This document shows, piece by piece, positions 1 to 9,633 of a DNA stretch of 38,868 nt; position 1 is the first letter of the stretch, and every line of letters begins with the position of its first letter. This DNA is from Desulfobacteraceae bacterium. Lineage in GTDB: Bacteria; Desulfobacterota; DSM-4660; Desulfatiglandales; Desulfatiglandaceae. Both the position numbers and the translations under genes were made by a program. The stretch covers positions 1 through 38,868 of the forward strand of contig QZIK01000120.1 of the NCBI GenBank assembly GCA_003599015.1. The letters are read 5' to 3'. The notes below the pieces were generated by a model. That model did not search any database. It saw only the letters and a program-made list of their open reading frames with translations, and was not told the DNA's origin.

Positions 1-95
1 CGTACTGTTAAGTACGCCTCATTCCTCGTGATATCGCAGGCCTTGCATCTGGGCATTTTTCCTCAGCCTGTGAACAGCTGTTTTTCAACACGCTG

Positions 96-3000
96 TTAAG
101 GCACAGGCCCAAGACATTCGTTGACAGAGGGACTCTCTTCTTCTTGGTCGGCCACTGAGGTTTCCGGGGAAGGCTCTATGAAATTTTCTCCAAATAAAAT
201 CTTCTTTATGGCCTCCAGGTATTCGGCGTTCCTTGATAGATAAAAAGAAAGCGGTTTTGGAAAATTGTCGCCAAGGATGCCGTTTATGAACATCTGGCTT
301 ATCTCTCGATGCCTGTGAAGGGTAAACTGGGAGCTTGTCAGCACATGCCGCTCGTCTTCTGAAAGGGTATGTATGAACTGCCTCAGGGCGGTTCTAGCCC
401 TTGGCTGGTACATCCAGAAATAAAGGAGATCAAGGGCGTGAACCATGATAATCTTTTCAAGGTCCTGAGCCTCTGAGCTGGCCTTTCGTTTCATGCGGTT
501 TGAGTGCTGAAGAACTGCAAAGGGCTGCACCTCCGGATAGATGAGCTCAAGCTGTGCATAAATGTCGAAAAGCTGCTCGAACTTTACCTTGTAATCGCGA
601 AGCCTTTTTCTGATGTTCAGATGGCGGTCTGCCAGACCCTCTATGAAACCCGCAACAATATCAGAGGCTGTCTTTGAAATGATGGCCGCCCATTTTTGAA
701 GTACGGTTGCCGTATCCGGTACTGTAAAGGAAACCATTAAGCTGCCCGCGGCTGTGTTGATAAGCACCGCCACGGGGACTGATACAATGGTACGGAAAAA
801 GTTTCCATACACAGCGGCCCTGGGAAGCCCTCTGAGCATGTTGTGTGCGGATAGATAAATACCGTTGGCCAGGGCAATGGATGTGTAAAGAAGGACAGGG
901 TTGGTGGCGGTCGTTATGCCCAGGCTCTGATCCAGGATAAGGGTTTTTACCAAATAGTCGAGAAGGGGAACTGAAAAACCCGTGTACATTAGTGAATCGG
1001 TTATACGGCTCCAGCTTATGTAGTCGTTCCAGTTGAGGAGCGGAGAACGTCGGAATCCACCTCCTCCCAGGACAGACTGCACCACATTTCTGAGACCTGT
1101 TATGGCAAACCATATGAAGGCGCCTCCATATGCAAGCAGCCACCATTCCTTTGTCAGGGCAAAGGTTGCAAAGGCGGGGATAAAGCCTGTCATCACCTTG
1201 AGTGCGTTTTTCAGTTTTGAGTTGAGATGGCGGAAGCGAAAGGGGCTAGGTCTGGCCTCCGGCTTTCCCAGTGAAAGGTTGTTTGCGATTGTCTTCTGCG
1301 CTCCTCCCAGTGTCACTATGTTTCCCGGGGTTGCCATGCTTGGCTGCTTGGAGTCCACCTGCCAGATTTCTTTGACATCCGAGAGGAGAAAGCCCAGCGG
1401 CCATGAGCCAACGGCTCTGCGAAGGCCGTTTCCCTGAATCCTGGTATCGGACGGGGGAACGAAACTCAACGTCCTGTAGGCAGGTACACGGATAGGAATA
1501 ATATCGCGCCTCGCTCCTGTTTCCCCGCGCCTGATCTCCCTTTGAACCCTCTTGGGCAGGGAATCGATTATTGCGAGTCCCATGCCGTGCAGCCTGGGTG
1601 AGCGGCCCGTAGAGTCGCTGCCGACTCTCGGTCTGAGGGATCTTCCCGAATAATATGATTTGAACGTGTCTATGTCATAGAGAATGGAAATTAGTTTTTC
1701 TATCTGAGAGGCCTTTGCAGGGGCGGCCGCCTCCCTGAGCCTCGATATCATCTCCCGGATAATCTGCTTGAGGTGAATGACGCTCCCCTCGTTGATTGCC
1801 CGCATGAGGCGGATTATCTCCCGAAGTTGAGGGGCCTTTCCCTCTGAATAATCCTTGAGATTGAAGATCTCAAGCCGGGTGATCATGCCCTGGCAGTCAT
1901 AGAGAAGCTCCAGTACGTCTTCTACTTCCAGATTGGTGAGATTGAGAGTGACGCGGTAGCCGGAATGAAGAGCTGCCAACCTGGAAAGGACCTCATATGG
2001 CGCCAGTCTCATCAGTTCCGGCGCGCCTGGATCATCCCCCGGCCGGTCGGGAAATTTTATCTCAGGGTTTTTTTCCTGAATAAGGTATCCGTCCACCAGG
2101 GCTTCGAGATCCATGGTGTTGAGGCAGTCAACCCAGTCATTGATCTCCTTGCGGCGTTGAGGGTCGGCTTTTTGGATTTCTCTTCCCAGATGGTCAAGCC
2201 TTGCCTGAAGGGCCTTAATCAATTTGTTGTGGATGAACTTAGAAAGGTGAAGCTTTGATTTTTGGCCGATCCCCACAAAAGTAATAAATTCCTCCTCATT
2301 GACCGGCTCTAGCGCGATATGGAGACTGTTATTGAGTTCCAGGCGGTGAACTTCATTGAATTTCCTCAGAAGATGAAGCACATGTTCCTGCTGGTGGCGG
2401 GATACCATTCGCCCGTTATCCATGATTGTCATAACGGCAGGCTCTGCCAGGAAACAGAGAAATGCCTGGGAATCGGCAAAGCCTCTGGGCACCCAGATAA
2501 GTTGTACGTATTTTTCACGGAAACGTGCCGAGTACTCTATTCCGATCCTGACATCAATATCGAGGATCTTTGCCGCCTCAAAAAGTTCGGCCGCGAACCT
2601 GGGTTCAATGAAATTGTAGTGAATGACCCTCAGACGGCGTATGCCCTTGATCCAGGCATCCATAATAAGATGGGTGGAGGACTTGCGGCCTTTGGTGTTA
2701 GCGTCGTGCACGTGGTCGTCAAAGGCAAGCTGGTTCCAGGACTCAGGCATCTCGAGCAGGTGGTAGTTTTTGAGCTGGCGGCGGACCAGCCTGGGCTTTC
2801 CGGAGGCGGTCATGCGGAAATCATGGGCAAGTTCAAGCTGGCGGCGGTAATTCCCGTGTGCTCGTACCAGATCTTTCATTATCTGGAGGAGGACCCTGGC
2901 GGTGTTTTTTGGCATTGGGCCTTCAGCTGTATCTATTACCTCAAGGCGAAGGGAGCGGAGGGCGTTCAGACGGTCATCCACTCCTCCCACTTCAAGAGAG

Positions 3001-3197
3001 CTGAGGAGTTGAGCAACTGCATAAGCGGTCCTCAACCCTTTTGTTTCGGCCATCTCCTTTATGCCGTTAGGATGAAAAAACGGGAAATATTGCCTGCGGG
3101 TAAACCTGGCCCTGGTCAGGATATCATTGACGATCTTGATGAGATCATAGTCTTTGCGGTCAAACAGGTAACTCGGTATCTTGGATTTGTTGATCAT
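96..3197 (-). CDS. Uncharacterised 1033-aa protein: N-terminal PHP/amidohydrolase-like segment (DDHVHDANTKGR...IEYSAR) and C-terminal multi-helix membrane segment
   Basis: Long ORF from the track; HxHD-like motif followed by 'RVIHYNF' and 'DVRIGIEYS' as in PHP-type hydrolases; hydrophobic stretches such as FIPAFATFALTKEWWLLAYGGAFIWFAITGL. Confidence 0.75.
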   Translation of the reverse strand: MINKSKIPSYLFDRKDYDLIKIVNDILTRARFTRRQYFPFFHPNGIKEMAETKGLRTAYAVAQLLSSLEVGGVDDRLNALRSLRLEVIDTAEGPMPKNTARVLLQIMKDLVRAHGNYRRQLELAHDFRMTASGKPRLVRRQLKNYHLLEMPESWNQLAFDDHVHDANTKGRKSSTHLIMDAWIKGIRRLRVIHYNFIEPRFAAELFEAAKILDIDVRIGIEYSARFREKYVQLIWVPRGFADSQAFLCFLAEPAVMTIMDNGRMVSRHQQEHVLHLLRKFNEVHRLELNNSLHIALEPVNEEEFITFVGIGQKSKLHLSKFIHNKLIKALQARLDHLGREIQKADPQRRKEINDWVDCLNTMDLEALVDGYLIQEKNPEIKFPDRPGDDPGAPELMRLAPYEVLSRLAALHSGYRVTLNLTNLEVEDVLELLYDCQGMITRLEIFNLKDYSEGKAPQLREIIRLMRAINEGSVIHLKQIIREMISRLREAAAPAKASQIEKLISILYDIDTFKSYYSGRSLRPRVGSDSTGRSPRLHGMGLAIIDSLPKRVQREIRRGETGARRDIIPIRVPAYRTLSFVPPSDTRIQGNGLRRAVGSWPLGFLLSDVKEIWQVDSKQPSMATPGNIVTLGGAQKTIANNLSLGKPEARPSPFRFRHLNSKLKNALKVMTGFIPAFATFALTKEWWLLAYGGAFIWFAITGLRNVVQSVLGGGGFRRSPLLNWNDYISWSRITDSLMYTGFSVPLLDYLVKTLILDQSLGITTATNPVLLYTSIALANGIYLSAHNMLRGLPRAAVYGNFFRTIVSVPVAVLINTAAGSLMVSFTVPDTATVLQKWAAIISKTASDIVAGFIEGLADRHLNIRKRLRDYKVKFEQLFDIYAQLELIYPEVQPFAVLQHSNRMKRKASSEAQDLEKIIMVHALDLLYFWMYQPRARTALRQFIHTLSEDERHVLTSSQFTLHRHREISQMFINGILGDNFPKPLSFYLSRNAEYLEAIKKILFGENFIEPSPETSVADQEEESPSVNECLGPVP

Positions 3198-3521
3198 CTT
3201 GGCAGCCCGGTTTCTGACATGATCCTAACAAATCGCCGGGCACTTTCCAATCGGAAATAATATCGCCCTTTAAGCTTATGACAGGACTTTAAGGAATACC
3301 TCAGACCTGCGGCAAGTTAAACTGAACTTTCAGGAACATTTCCTGCCCTAAACCATTTCAACAGTAACTTATTATAGTTAACCATTTTTTGGCGTAGAAC
3401 CTATTTAATTGCAACTTGACGCCTGTTGTTATATTTGACTTTGCTGCATTTTTTTGAAACTAGGCTTCAGCAACATGTGGACGAGTATGCGTATCAGATG
3501 TGAGACGTCTTCTCCCCATGC

Positions 3522-5300
3522 CTAAAGGCAGGTGCTCCCGTCGCATGATTCGGTGTAGGTCCTCTTCTTTTTTACTCTCTCAAAAAAGCAATCTTCTATG
3601 TTTTCCCTCTTGAAATGACTCAATAGAACAGGTTTTTTCGTTAATTCCAGTTGAAACGCTGTCCCCTTTTTCTGATAGATATTCTGAAGCCAGTTCTCGT
3701 TGTCGGTCTCGGGAAAATCCTCTCTGTAGTGGGCGCCCCGGCTTTCTTCCCTGCACTTGGCGGCATTAACGACCATTCGGCATACCGTAATCAAATTGGC
3801 TACATCGATAATATGATTCCATTCCATGTTGTACCTGGCCAAATACCTGTCCGCTACGCTGGCCTCATCTATCTTCTGGATCAGATTCTCAAGGTGATAG
3901 GCGGCCTCTTGCAGATGCAGCCTGGTACGGACCAAACCTGCCTTTTCCCACATGAGATTTTCGATCTCGCTCCGAATCTCATAGACATTTTCTCCCCTTT
4001 CTCGCAAAAAAGGCTTCAACCAACGCATTCTCATCTTTTCAGCCTCAGCCTCCTGATAGGGGTGAAGATCTTCTTCTAGCGCGAGCAATGCAGCTGTATC
4101 CCCTGCCCTTCGCCCATATACGGTTGAGTCACATATCCCGTTTCCCCCAAGTCTGTTGGCGCCATGCACGCCGCCTGCATCTTCGCCGCATACCAGCAAC
4201 CCTTTCAAGTTGGTTTGGCACTGGGCATCGATGCAAACCCCTCCCATCTGGTAATGGGCTGTAGGGGTTACCTCCACCTTTTCTCTGGCCAGATCTTTTC
4301 CGATATCTTTGACCCTCTCCACCATTCCAGGGAATTTCTTCTCCACAAACTCGGCGCCAAGATGGCTTGCATCTAGGTATACACCCTTGTTGACCGTGCC
4401 CCGGCCCGCCATGATTTCAATAAAACTGGAACGTGCCACGCGATCCCGGGTCGATCTTTCAAGCCGCTCGGGGTCGTACCGCTCCATGAACCTTTCGCCA
4501 AGACCGTTATAGAGCCTGGCGCCGGCGCCCCTGAGACCTTCTTCCAGGAGACTTCCGTTCAGTCGGGATCGGCCGGCGACCAGCCCTGTAGGGTGAAACT
4601 GGACCATCTCCATGTCAACGAATTCAGCCCCGGCCCTGAAACAAATTGCCATCCCGTCTCCGGTCTTGTCAAATGACGGAGCTGAAATTTTGTACATGGA
4701 GGCGCAGCCTCCTGTAGCTACAATGGTCACCTTGCTGTTGACAACAAATATTTCACCGGTCCGGATATCGGAGAGCAGGGCTCCTACGATTCGATGTCCG
4801 TCTTTGGACGTCAACAGGTCGAGTCCCCGCGTTTCTTCAAACACCTTTATGTTTCGAGCAAATATCTGGTCGGTCATTCGACTGATCAACTGGATCCCTG
4901 TAAGGTCAGCCACGTGAACTGTCCGGTCAAACGACTGGCCTGCAAATGGCTTCTGATGAATCCTTCCATCCTCATCTCGATCAAAGAAACAGCCAACCTT
5001 GACCTCCAGTTCATAGACCGCTTTAGGGGCATCGCTCACAAGGGTCCATGCCAGTGCCTGATTATTGATGAAGCCTCCCCCTTTCAGGGTGTCTAAGAAA
5101 TGGTTTTCCAGGGAGTCTTTTTCATTAAGGACCACATTCATGCCGCCCTGGACCATTCGGCTGCATCCTCCTTTTCCAATCAACCCCTTGGTTGCTATGA
5201 CGATCTTGAGGCGAGGATGCCTGTCATATGCATGCAAAGCTGCAAACAACCCGGCGCCTCCCGCACCAAGGATCAAAATATCTGCCTTTATGACGTCCAC
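3522..5300 (-). CDS. sdhA: Succinate dehydrogenase/fumarate reductase flavoprotein subunit
   Basis: N-terminal FAD-binding LILGAGGAGLFAALHA; MVQGGMN; HPTGL; TAHYQMGGV; followed on the same strand by FeS and membrane subunit genes. Confidence 0.93.
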   Translation of the reverse strand: MDVIKADILILGAGGAGLFAALHAYDRHPRLKIVIATKGLIGKGGCSRMVQGGMNVVLNEKDSLENHFLDTLKGGGFINNQALAWTLVSDAPKAVYELEVKVGCFFDRDEDGRIHQKPFAGQSFDRTVHVADLTGIQLISRMTDQIFARNIKVFEETRGLDLLTSKDGHRIVGALLSDIRTGEIFVVNSKVTIVATGGCASMYKISAPSFDKTGDGMAICFRAGAEFVDMEMVQFHPTGLVAGRSRLNGSLLEEGLRGAGARLYNGLGERFMERYDPERLERSTRDRVARSSFIEIMAGRGTVNKGVYLDASHLGAEFVEKKFPGMVERVKDIGKDLAREKVEVTPTAHYQMGGVCIDAQCQTNLKGLLVCGEDAGGVHGANRLGGNGICDSTVYGRRAGDTAALLALEEDLHPYQEAEAEKMRMRWLKPFLRERGENVYEIRSEIENLMWEKAGLVRTRLHLQEAAYHLENLIQKIDEASVADRYLARYNMEWNHIIDVANLITVCRMVVNAAKCREESRGAHYREDFPETDNENWLQNIYQKKGTAFQLELTKKPVLLSHFKRENIEDCFFERVKKKRTYTESCDGSTCL

Positions 5301-5451
5301 AGTACCTTCATCCTTTTCAATACTCTTACTCGCATCATTTTAAGAAACCCGTATCACGAGGATTCTGCTAATTTGCATTCCGTGCGGACGCAATCCGATA
5401 GCCTCATCTTCATCAAAATTTACCGCTTTTCTCGATCCCCCATTCATTGAC

Positions 5452-6174
5452 CTATTTAACTATGCCGAACTTATGCAATACACATCTCCGTTTCAGATTT
5501 TGGATAGACCGTGTGGGAACAATGTTTTTTGGGCAGACCTCTGCGCAATTGAATTGGGTGTGACATCGCCAAACACCGTAGGATCGATCGACCGTCTTCA
5601 ATCTCTCAACCCGTATGGCATCCCGCTTGTCAGCAATCAATGTATATGCCCTGTTCAAAGCCGCCGGTCCCAGGTACTCGCTGTTAGTGGCCACCATTGA
5701 ACATGCCGAATAGCAGCATCCACAAGTGATGCAATCCAGCATGTCATCAATAATCTCCCGTTCCCCGGAACCAGGCCGGACGACTACCGGTTCACTAATT
5801 TCCTTATTAGAAACATAGTATGGCTTGATCTTTTTCCATTTTTCAAAGAAAGGTGCCATGTCCACGACTAGATCCCGAATAATGGGAAAGTTGGGAAGCG
5901 GCATAATAGTTATGTCTTGGGTTCTCAACGAAGACACCTGAGTTCTGCAGACCAGACGAGCCCTCCCATTGACATACATGGCGCAGGATCCACACATCCC
6001 GATACGACAGGAGAATCTGAAAGAAAGCGAACGGTCCAGGCAGTTCTGGATATGCATCACTACATCCAGTAGGGCCATGTTGTCAAAGACGGGGACCTCG
6101 AAATTGTCGAATCTGGGTTCGACGTCTCTGTCTGGATTAAATCTAAAGACCTTAACGTGCAACGAATCGGGCAT
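5452..6174 (-). CDS. sdhB: Succinate dehydrogenase/fumarate reductase iron-sulfur subunit
   Basis: CRIGMCGSCAMYVNGRARLVC (2Fe-2S) and CITCGCCYSAC/CAEVCP cluster motifs. Confidence 0.93.
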   Translation of the reverse strand: MPDSLHVKVFRFNPDRDVEPRFDNFEVPVFDNMALLDVVMHIQNCLDRSLSFRFSCRIGMCGSCAMYVNGRARLVCRTQVSSLRTQDITIMPLPNFPIIRDLVVDMAPFFEKWKKIKPYYVSNKEISEPVVVRPGSGEREIIDDMLDCITCGCCYSACSMVATNSEYLGPAALNRAYTLIADKRDAIRVERLKTVDRSYGVWRCHTQFNCAEVCPKNIVPTRSIQNLKRRCVLHKFGIVK

Positions 6175-6209
6175 TTCAACATCTCCAAATATCTCTTTCC
6201 ATAGGACCG

Positions 6210-6596
6210 TTAGCTCGAAAAAACGATGCTGACAAGGCCAAACACTCCGAACCCTGCAAAACCCAAACCTATCGCAATCAGGAGTACGAGCACGACAACC
6301 CTTTGCTTTGTTGTTGAATCGAAATCAAGGAAGACCGAATACAATCCATAACAGGCATGATAGAGTCCGAAAATCAGCAGCAAAACATCAAGTGAGAGGA
6401 GAGCCGGTGTCTTCAAACGGGTAAGGATGTCGTTGTAACTGAGGGGTGCTCCTCCATTGGAAAAGTGGAGCAATGCAATATGCCATCCCAGCGCGACGAG
6501 CAATATGACAGCACTTATTCTCTGCAGAAGCCACGTCCATGCATGCATGTGCATACCTCTCAGCCACTTAACTTCAATGCAATTGCCCAGATCCAC
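6210..6596 (-). CDS. sdhD: Succinate dehydrogenase membrane anchor (SdhD-like); true start possibly the internal Met (MHMHAW, about 6554), which removes most of the overlap with the upstream gene
   Basis: Small three-helix hydrophobic protein within the sdh operon; conserved His/Tyr helices (LYHACYGLYSV). Confidence 0.8.
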   Translation of the reverse strand: MDLGNCIEVKWLRGMHMHAWTWLLQRISAVILLVALGWHIALLHFSNGGAPLSYNDILTRLKTPALLSLDVLLLIFGLYHACYGLYSVFLDFDSTTKQRVVVLVLLIAIGLGFAGFGVFGLVSIVFSS

Positions 6597-6955
6597 ATAA
6601 GTGCCCCTGCCACCATCAACGCGCGAAAGATATTTCTCTGGGTGTTAACTGTTACACCGATCCCCATATCGAACATCAATATCCGTATCCCATTCAACCC
6701 GTGATAAAGTACGGCCCCGAGCAACAGGATGTCCAATATTTCAAAAATAAGGTGGGTCATGAGGAGCGTCAGGGTAGCATTGAACCTATCCTTTCCCGAC
6801 AAGATCGAGGTGCCCATCAGGATGATGTGGAGCAGGATGTAGAAGACGAGACCTAGACCGGTGACCCGGTGGAGAATCCAGGCCCACATTCCGATTGCAT
6901 CCCACATCTGTCGTTGATGAGAATATTTTGAAGACTGAGATGGATAAATAGACAT
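6560..6955 (-). CDS. sdhC: Succinate dehydrogenase cytochrome b subunit (SdhC-like)
   Basis: HRVTGLGLVFYILLHIILM and LYHGLNGIRILMFD typical of SdhC. Confidence 0.85.
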   Translation of the reverse strand: MSIYPSQSSKYSHQRQMWDAIGMWAWILHRVTGLGLVFYILLHIILMGTSILSGKDRFNATLTLLMTHLIFEILDILLLGAVLYHGLNGIRILMFDMGIGVTVNTQRNIFRALMVAGALMWIWAIALKLSG

Positions 6956-7148
6956 AATTATTTCTCACTTACTATCAAAAACAAATTTGCCTCACCTCTA
7001 TGCTCCTCATGTTTGTTCACCCATTTTCACTTGAGGGCTGTTTCGAGGCCTTTTTGGCAGAGCCGATTTTATTGTGTGGGATGATTAATTTCTCCCAAGC
7101 CACACTTGCTGACGATAATGATCTCGTTTTCCCTGTCGCAATCTTACA

Positions 7149-7164
7149 GGCAATGTTTGTGCCA
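7149..7164 (-). promoter_or_regulatory. Candidate sigma-54 (-24/-12) promoter, minus strand TGGCACAAACATTGCC, reading toward sdhC
   Basis: 15/16 match to TGGCAYRNNNNTTGCW with correct GG-N10-GC spacing; intergenic; about 195 nt upstream of sdhC; next to a sigma-54 activator gene. Confidence 0.7.
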
Positions 7165-7252
7165 TAACCAACCTGATGCTATTTTTTAAGAGGGAAGTGG
7201 ACACTACATTGTCAGATGCGAATGCTGAGAATGCCGGAATTTGAGCTTCTCT

Positions 7253-7266
7253 GCCCAATTTTGGGC
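7253..7266. promoter_or_regulatory. Palindrome GCCCAA-TT-TTGGGC, candidate upstream activator site
   Basis: Perfect 6-bp arms; about 120 bp upstream of the inferred start of the minus-strand sigma-54 promoter; near-copy at 9634-9647. Confidence 0.5.
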
Positions 7267-7331
7267 TTGACAACCCAGAACCCATAAAAGACAATAATTC
7301 AAAACGGACCATAAATGTAGGGAGAGTTGCG

Positions 7332-8858
7332 ATGCCTTGGAGCGTGACACCGGAATACGAGCTTCTGCTGAAGCTGAACAACACCATCATCCGTAACCGT
7401 ACCCGAGAGAGTCTTTTTGGCGCCATTGCATCGGAGATCAAGAAGATTTTCCATTATGACCGCTGCAGTATCAACTTGTACGATCCAGCTACCCAGTCAC
7501 TCAGTTATTTTGCAACCGCCGACGGCATACGGCCCGACGGGATCACCTGCAGGACAAGCAGGCCGTTGCCCAAAGGTTCAGTTGCCAATCGGGTGATAGA
7601 AACACGGAAGCCTGTCATCATAGAAGACCTGTCCAAAGATCCCGGACTTACAACAGCAGACACCATGCTGATGGAGGGACTTACATGTACTATGGCGTTT
7701 CCGCTTATTATACGAGATGATTTCTTGGGCTCGTTCCATGTGGCATTCAAAAAGCAGCCGGAAGACATGGAAGACCTGATGTCTTTCCTGGAAGACATAT
7801 CCGTCCAGATTACAATTGCTGTCGACAATATGCTATCCTATGAGAAGCTAAAGAAAATCAATGAGAAACTTGAGCAACAGAAACAGTATGTGTTGAGGAA
7901 GATCGATCGGTTGGATAAGGACTTCTATTTCACCAGCGATCTCATGACCGAAATCATGAATGATTTGGACCTCGTCGCCAACTCAGACACCTCCGTTTTC
8001 ATTACCGGAGAAACCGGAACGGGCAAGGGGCATATCGCCAGGCATATCCACAATCTAAGTCATCGCAGGGAGCAGTTGTTCGTCAAGGTGAACTGCGCCG
8101 CTTTGGCTCCGACCTTGATTGAGAGCGAGCTGTTCGGTCACGCAAAAGGATCATTTACCGGAGCTGCCGCCAGGAGGACGGGGAGATTCGAAATGGCCGA
8201 CGGAGGCACTGTTTTTCTTGATGAAATCGGAGAACTTCCCCTCCAGAGCCAGGCCAAACTCCTTCAGGTTCTTGAGGATAAAAGCTTTGAGCGGGTTGGA
8301 GAGAGCAGGCCTATCTCGGTTGACTTCAGAGTCATTTCAGCCACCAATCAGGATTTAAAAAAAAAGATGCGCGAGCAAAAGTTTAGACGCGATCTGTATT
8401 ATAGGCTCAATACGATACATATTCGACTCCCGCCGCTTCGAGAGCATCCGGAAGACATACCTCTCTTGATCAGGTGTTTTACTACTCGCTTTGCCGAAAG
8501 GATGAAGAAACCAGAGGCGACGTACTCTCCGAGCGCAATCGATGAGCTCTGCAGATACCGCTGGCCAGGCAATGTACGCGAAGTGCAGAATATCGTGGAG
8601 CGGCTTATGATCCATCGCGGGGGGCATATGATTATGGAGACGGATATCCGGCAGTTGCTTCATTCGGTAGAACCCGGGGAAGCACCAGCTACAGAAGACA
8701 AGTTTCTTACCCGTGCTGAAATGGAAAAGCGTCACATTGAAAAGGCGCTGGCTGCATGCAACGGTGCTGTGGGAGGGAAACATGGTGCGGCTAGGTTATT
8801 GGGAATTCCAAGATCCACGCTTCAATACCGTATGAAAAAGTTGGGCATCTCCACTTGA
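7332..8858 (+). CDS. Sigma-54-dependent transcriptional regulator (GAF sensor - AAA+ - Fis HTH)
   Basis: GETGTGKGHIARHIH Walker A, ELFGHAKGSFTGA (GAFTGA loop), GGTVFLDEIGELP Walker B, RRDLYYRLN, C-terminal Fis HTH GAARLLGIPRSTLQYRMKKLGI; RBS ggagag upstream. Confidence 0.95.
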   Translation: MPWSVTPEYELLLKLNNTIIRNRTRESLFGAIASEIKKIFHYDRCSINLYDPATQSLSYFATADGIRPDGITCRTSRPLPKGSVANRVIETRKPVIIEDLSKDPGLTTADTMLMEGLTCTMAFPLIIRDDFLGSFHVAFKKQPEDMEDLMSFLEDISVQITIAVDNMLSYEKLKKINEKLEQQKQYVLRKIDRLDKDFYFTSDLMTEIMNDLDLVANSDTSVFITGETGTGKGHIARHIHNLSHRREQLFVKVNCAALAPTLIESELFGHAKGSFTGAAARRTGRFEMADGGTVFLDEIGELPLQSQAKLLQVLEDKSFERVGESRPISVDFRVISATNQDLKKKMREQKFRRDLYYRLNTIHIRLPPLREHPEDIPLLIRCFTTRFAERMKKPEATYSPSAIDELCRYRWPGNVREVQNIVERLMIHRGGHMIMETDIRQLLHSVEPGEAPATEDKFLTRAEMEKRHIEKALAACNGAVGGKHGAARLLGIPRSTLQYRMKKLGIST

Positions 8859-9023
8859 CATGTTATGGTTTTTCTGTCCCATTCCTCTAATCCCAACCCG
8901 AAATTGTTTAAGTCCCCAATCGTTCGATCCCACTCATTGATCCCTTTAGCCTGTTAACGCCACAGAGATTCACTGTTTTTAGTGCCTGCCTTGGAAGGAT
9001 TTCACCTTAATAAGACTCTTTGA

Positions 9024-9039
9024 GGGCATACATATTGCA
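9024..9039 (+). promoter_or_regulatory. Candidate sigma-54 promoter GGGCATACATATTGCA
   Basis: 15/16 match to TGGCAYRNNNNTTGCW, correct GG-N10-GC spacing, 68 nt upstream of the first gene of the plus-strand catabolic run. Confidence 0.7.
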
Positions 9040-9106
9040 GTATATTTCATGCGAGGTATGACCTGCGAAACAGGATAAAAATATAATTGTCGGGGGGAGG
9101 GCTGAG

Positions 9107-9535
9107 ATGGGTATAACGTTAGACCAGGCTCAAACGGTGTTGGATGCAATGGTACGGTTTGCATCGGAGACCAAACCGGGGTTGCCAAGTTCAATGGCGG
9201 TGGTGGACGCAGCAGCCAATCTTGTATGCTTCAAAAGAATGGACGGCGCGTCCCCATTGACCATCAGGATGGCCTGTAACAAGGCGTATACCGCTATCGA
9301 CTGGGGAATCAATACCATTGATGTTTTGAGGATTTTTTTTAGTGGTGAAAACGCTAGGGATATCGCTTGGTTCGGAGACAAGCGGCATGCTCCTATCCCC
9401 GGTGGAGTGCTGATCCGATCTGAAAATGGAACGATTGTGGGCGCCGTAGGCACCAGCGGTCGTACGGGCCAGGAAGATGAAGAGCTGGCAAGAGTGGGGG
9501 AGATGACCTATCAGTCTTTATTGAAAGGCCTTTAG
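9107..9535 (+). CDS. HbpS/GlcG (DUF336) family protein
   Basis: ITLDQAQTVLDA...SMAVVDAAANLVCFKRMDGA...NKAYTA and GGVLIRSENGTIVGAVGTSG; RBS ggggggagg. Confidence 0.85.
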   Translation: MGITLDQAQTVLDAMVRFASETKPGLPSSMAVVDAAANLVCFKRMDGASPLTIRMACNKAYTAIDWGINTIDVLRIFFSGENARDIAWFGDKRHAPIPGGVLIRSENGTIVGAVGTSGRTGQEDEELARVGEMTYQSLLKGL

Positions 9536-9633
9536 CGAAATGGTGCAGGGCGTTGCTTTGTTCACTGTGTGTCTGGTCTTGGGACCAGTTACATATGGTG
9601 GGCCATTTGTTGAGCCGAATATCGGGCAATAGT

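Noticed and set aside
1-16. Inverted repeat cgtact-gtta-agtacg at the window edge
   Set aside because: Short, at the boundary, and its context cannot be assessed.
2319-3260. 313-aa plus-strand ORF
   Set aside because: Antisense to the 1033-aa gene; no recognisable domain; typical shadow ORF of a high-GC gene.
9541-9557. Possible sigma-54 promoter tggtgcagggcgttgct before the CoA-transferases
   Set aside because: GG to GC spacing is 11 nt, not 10; sigma-54 promoters tolerate this poorly.
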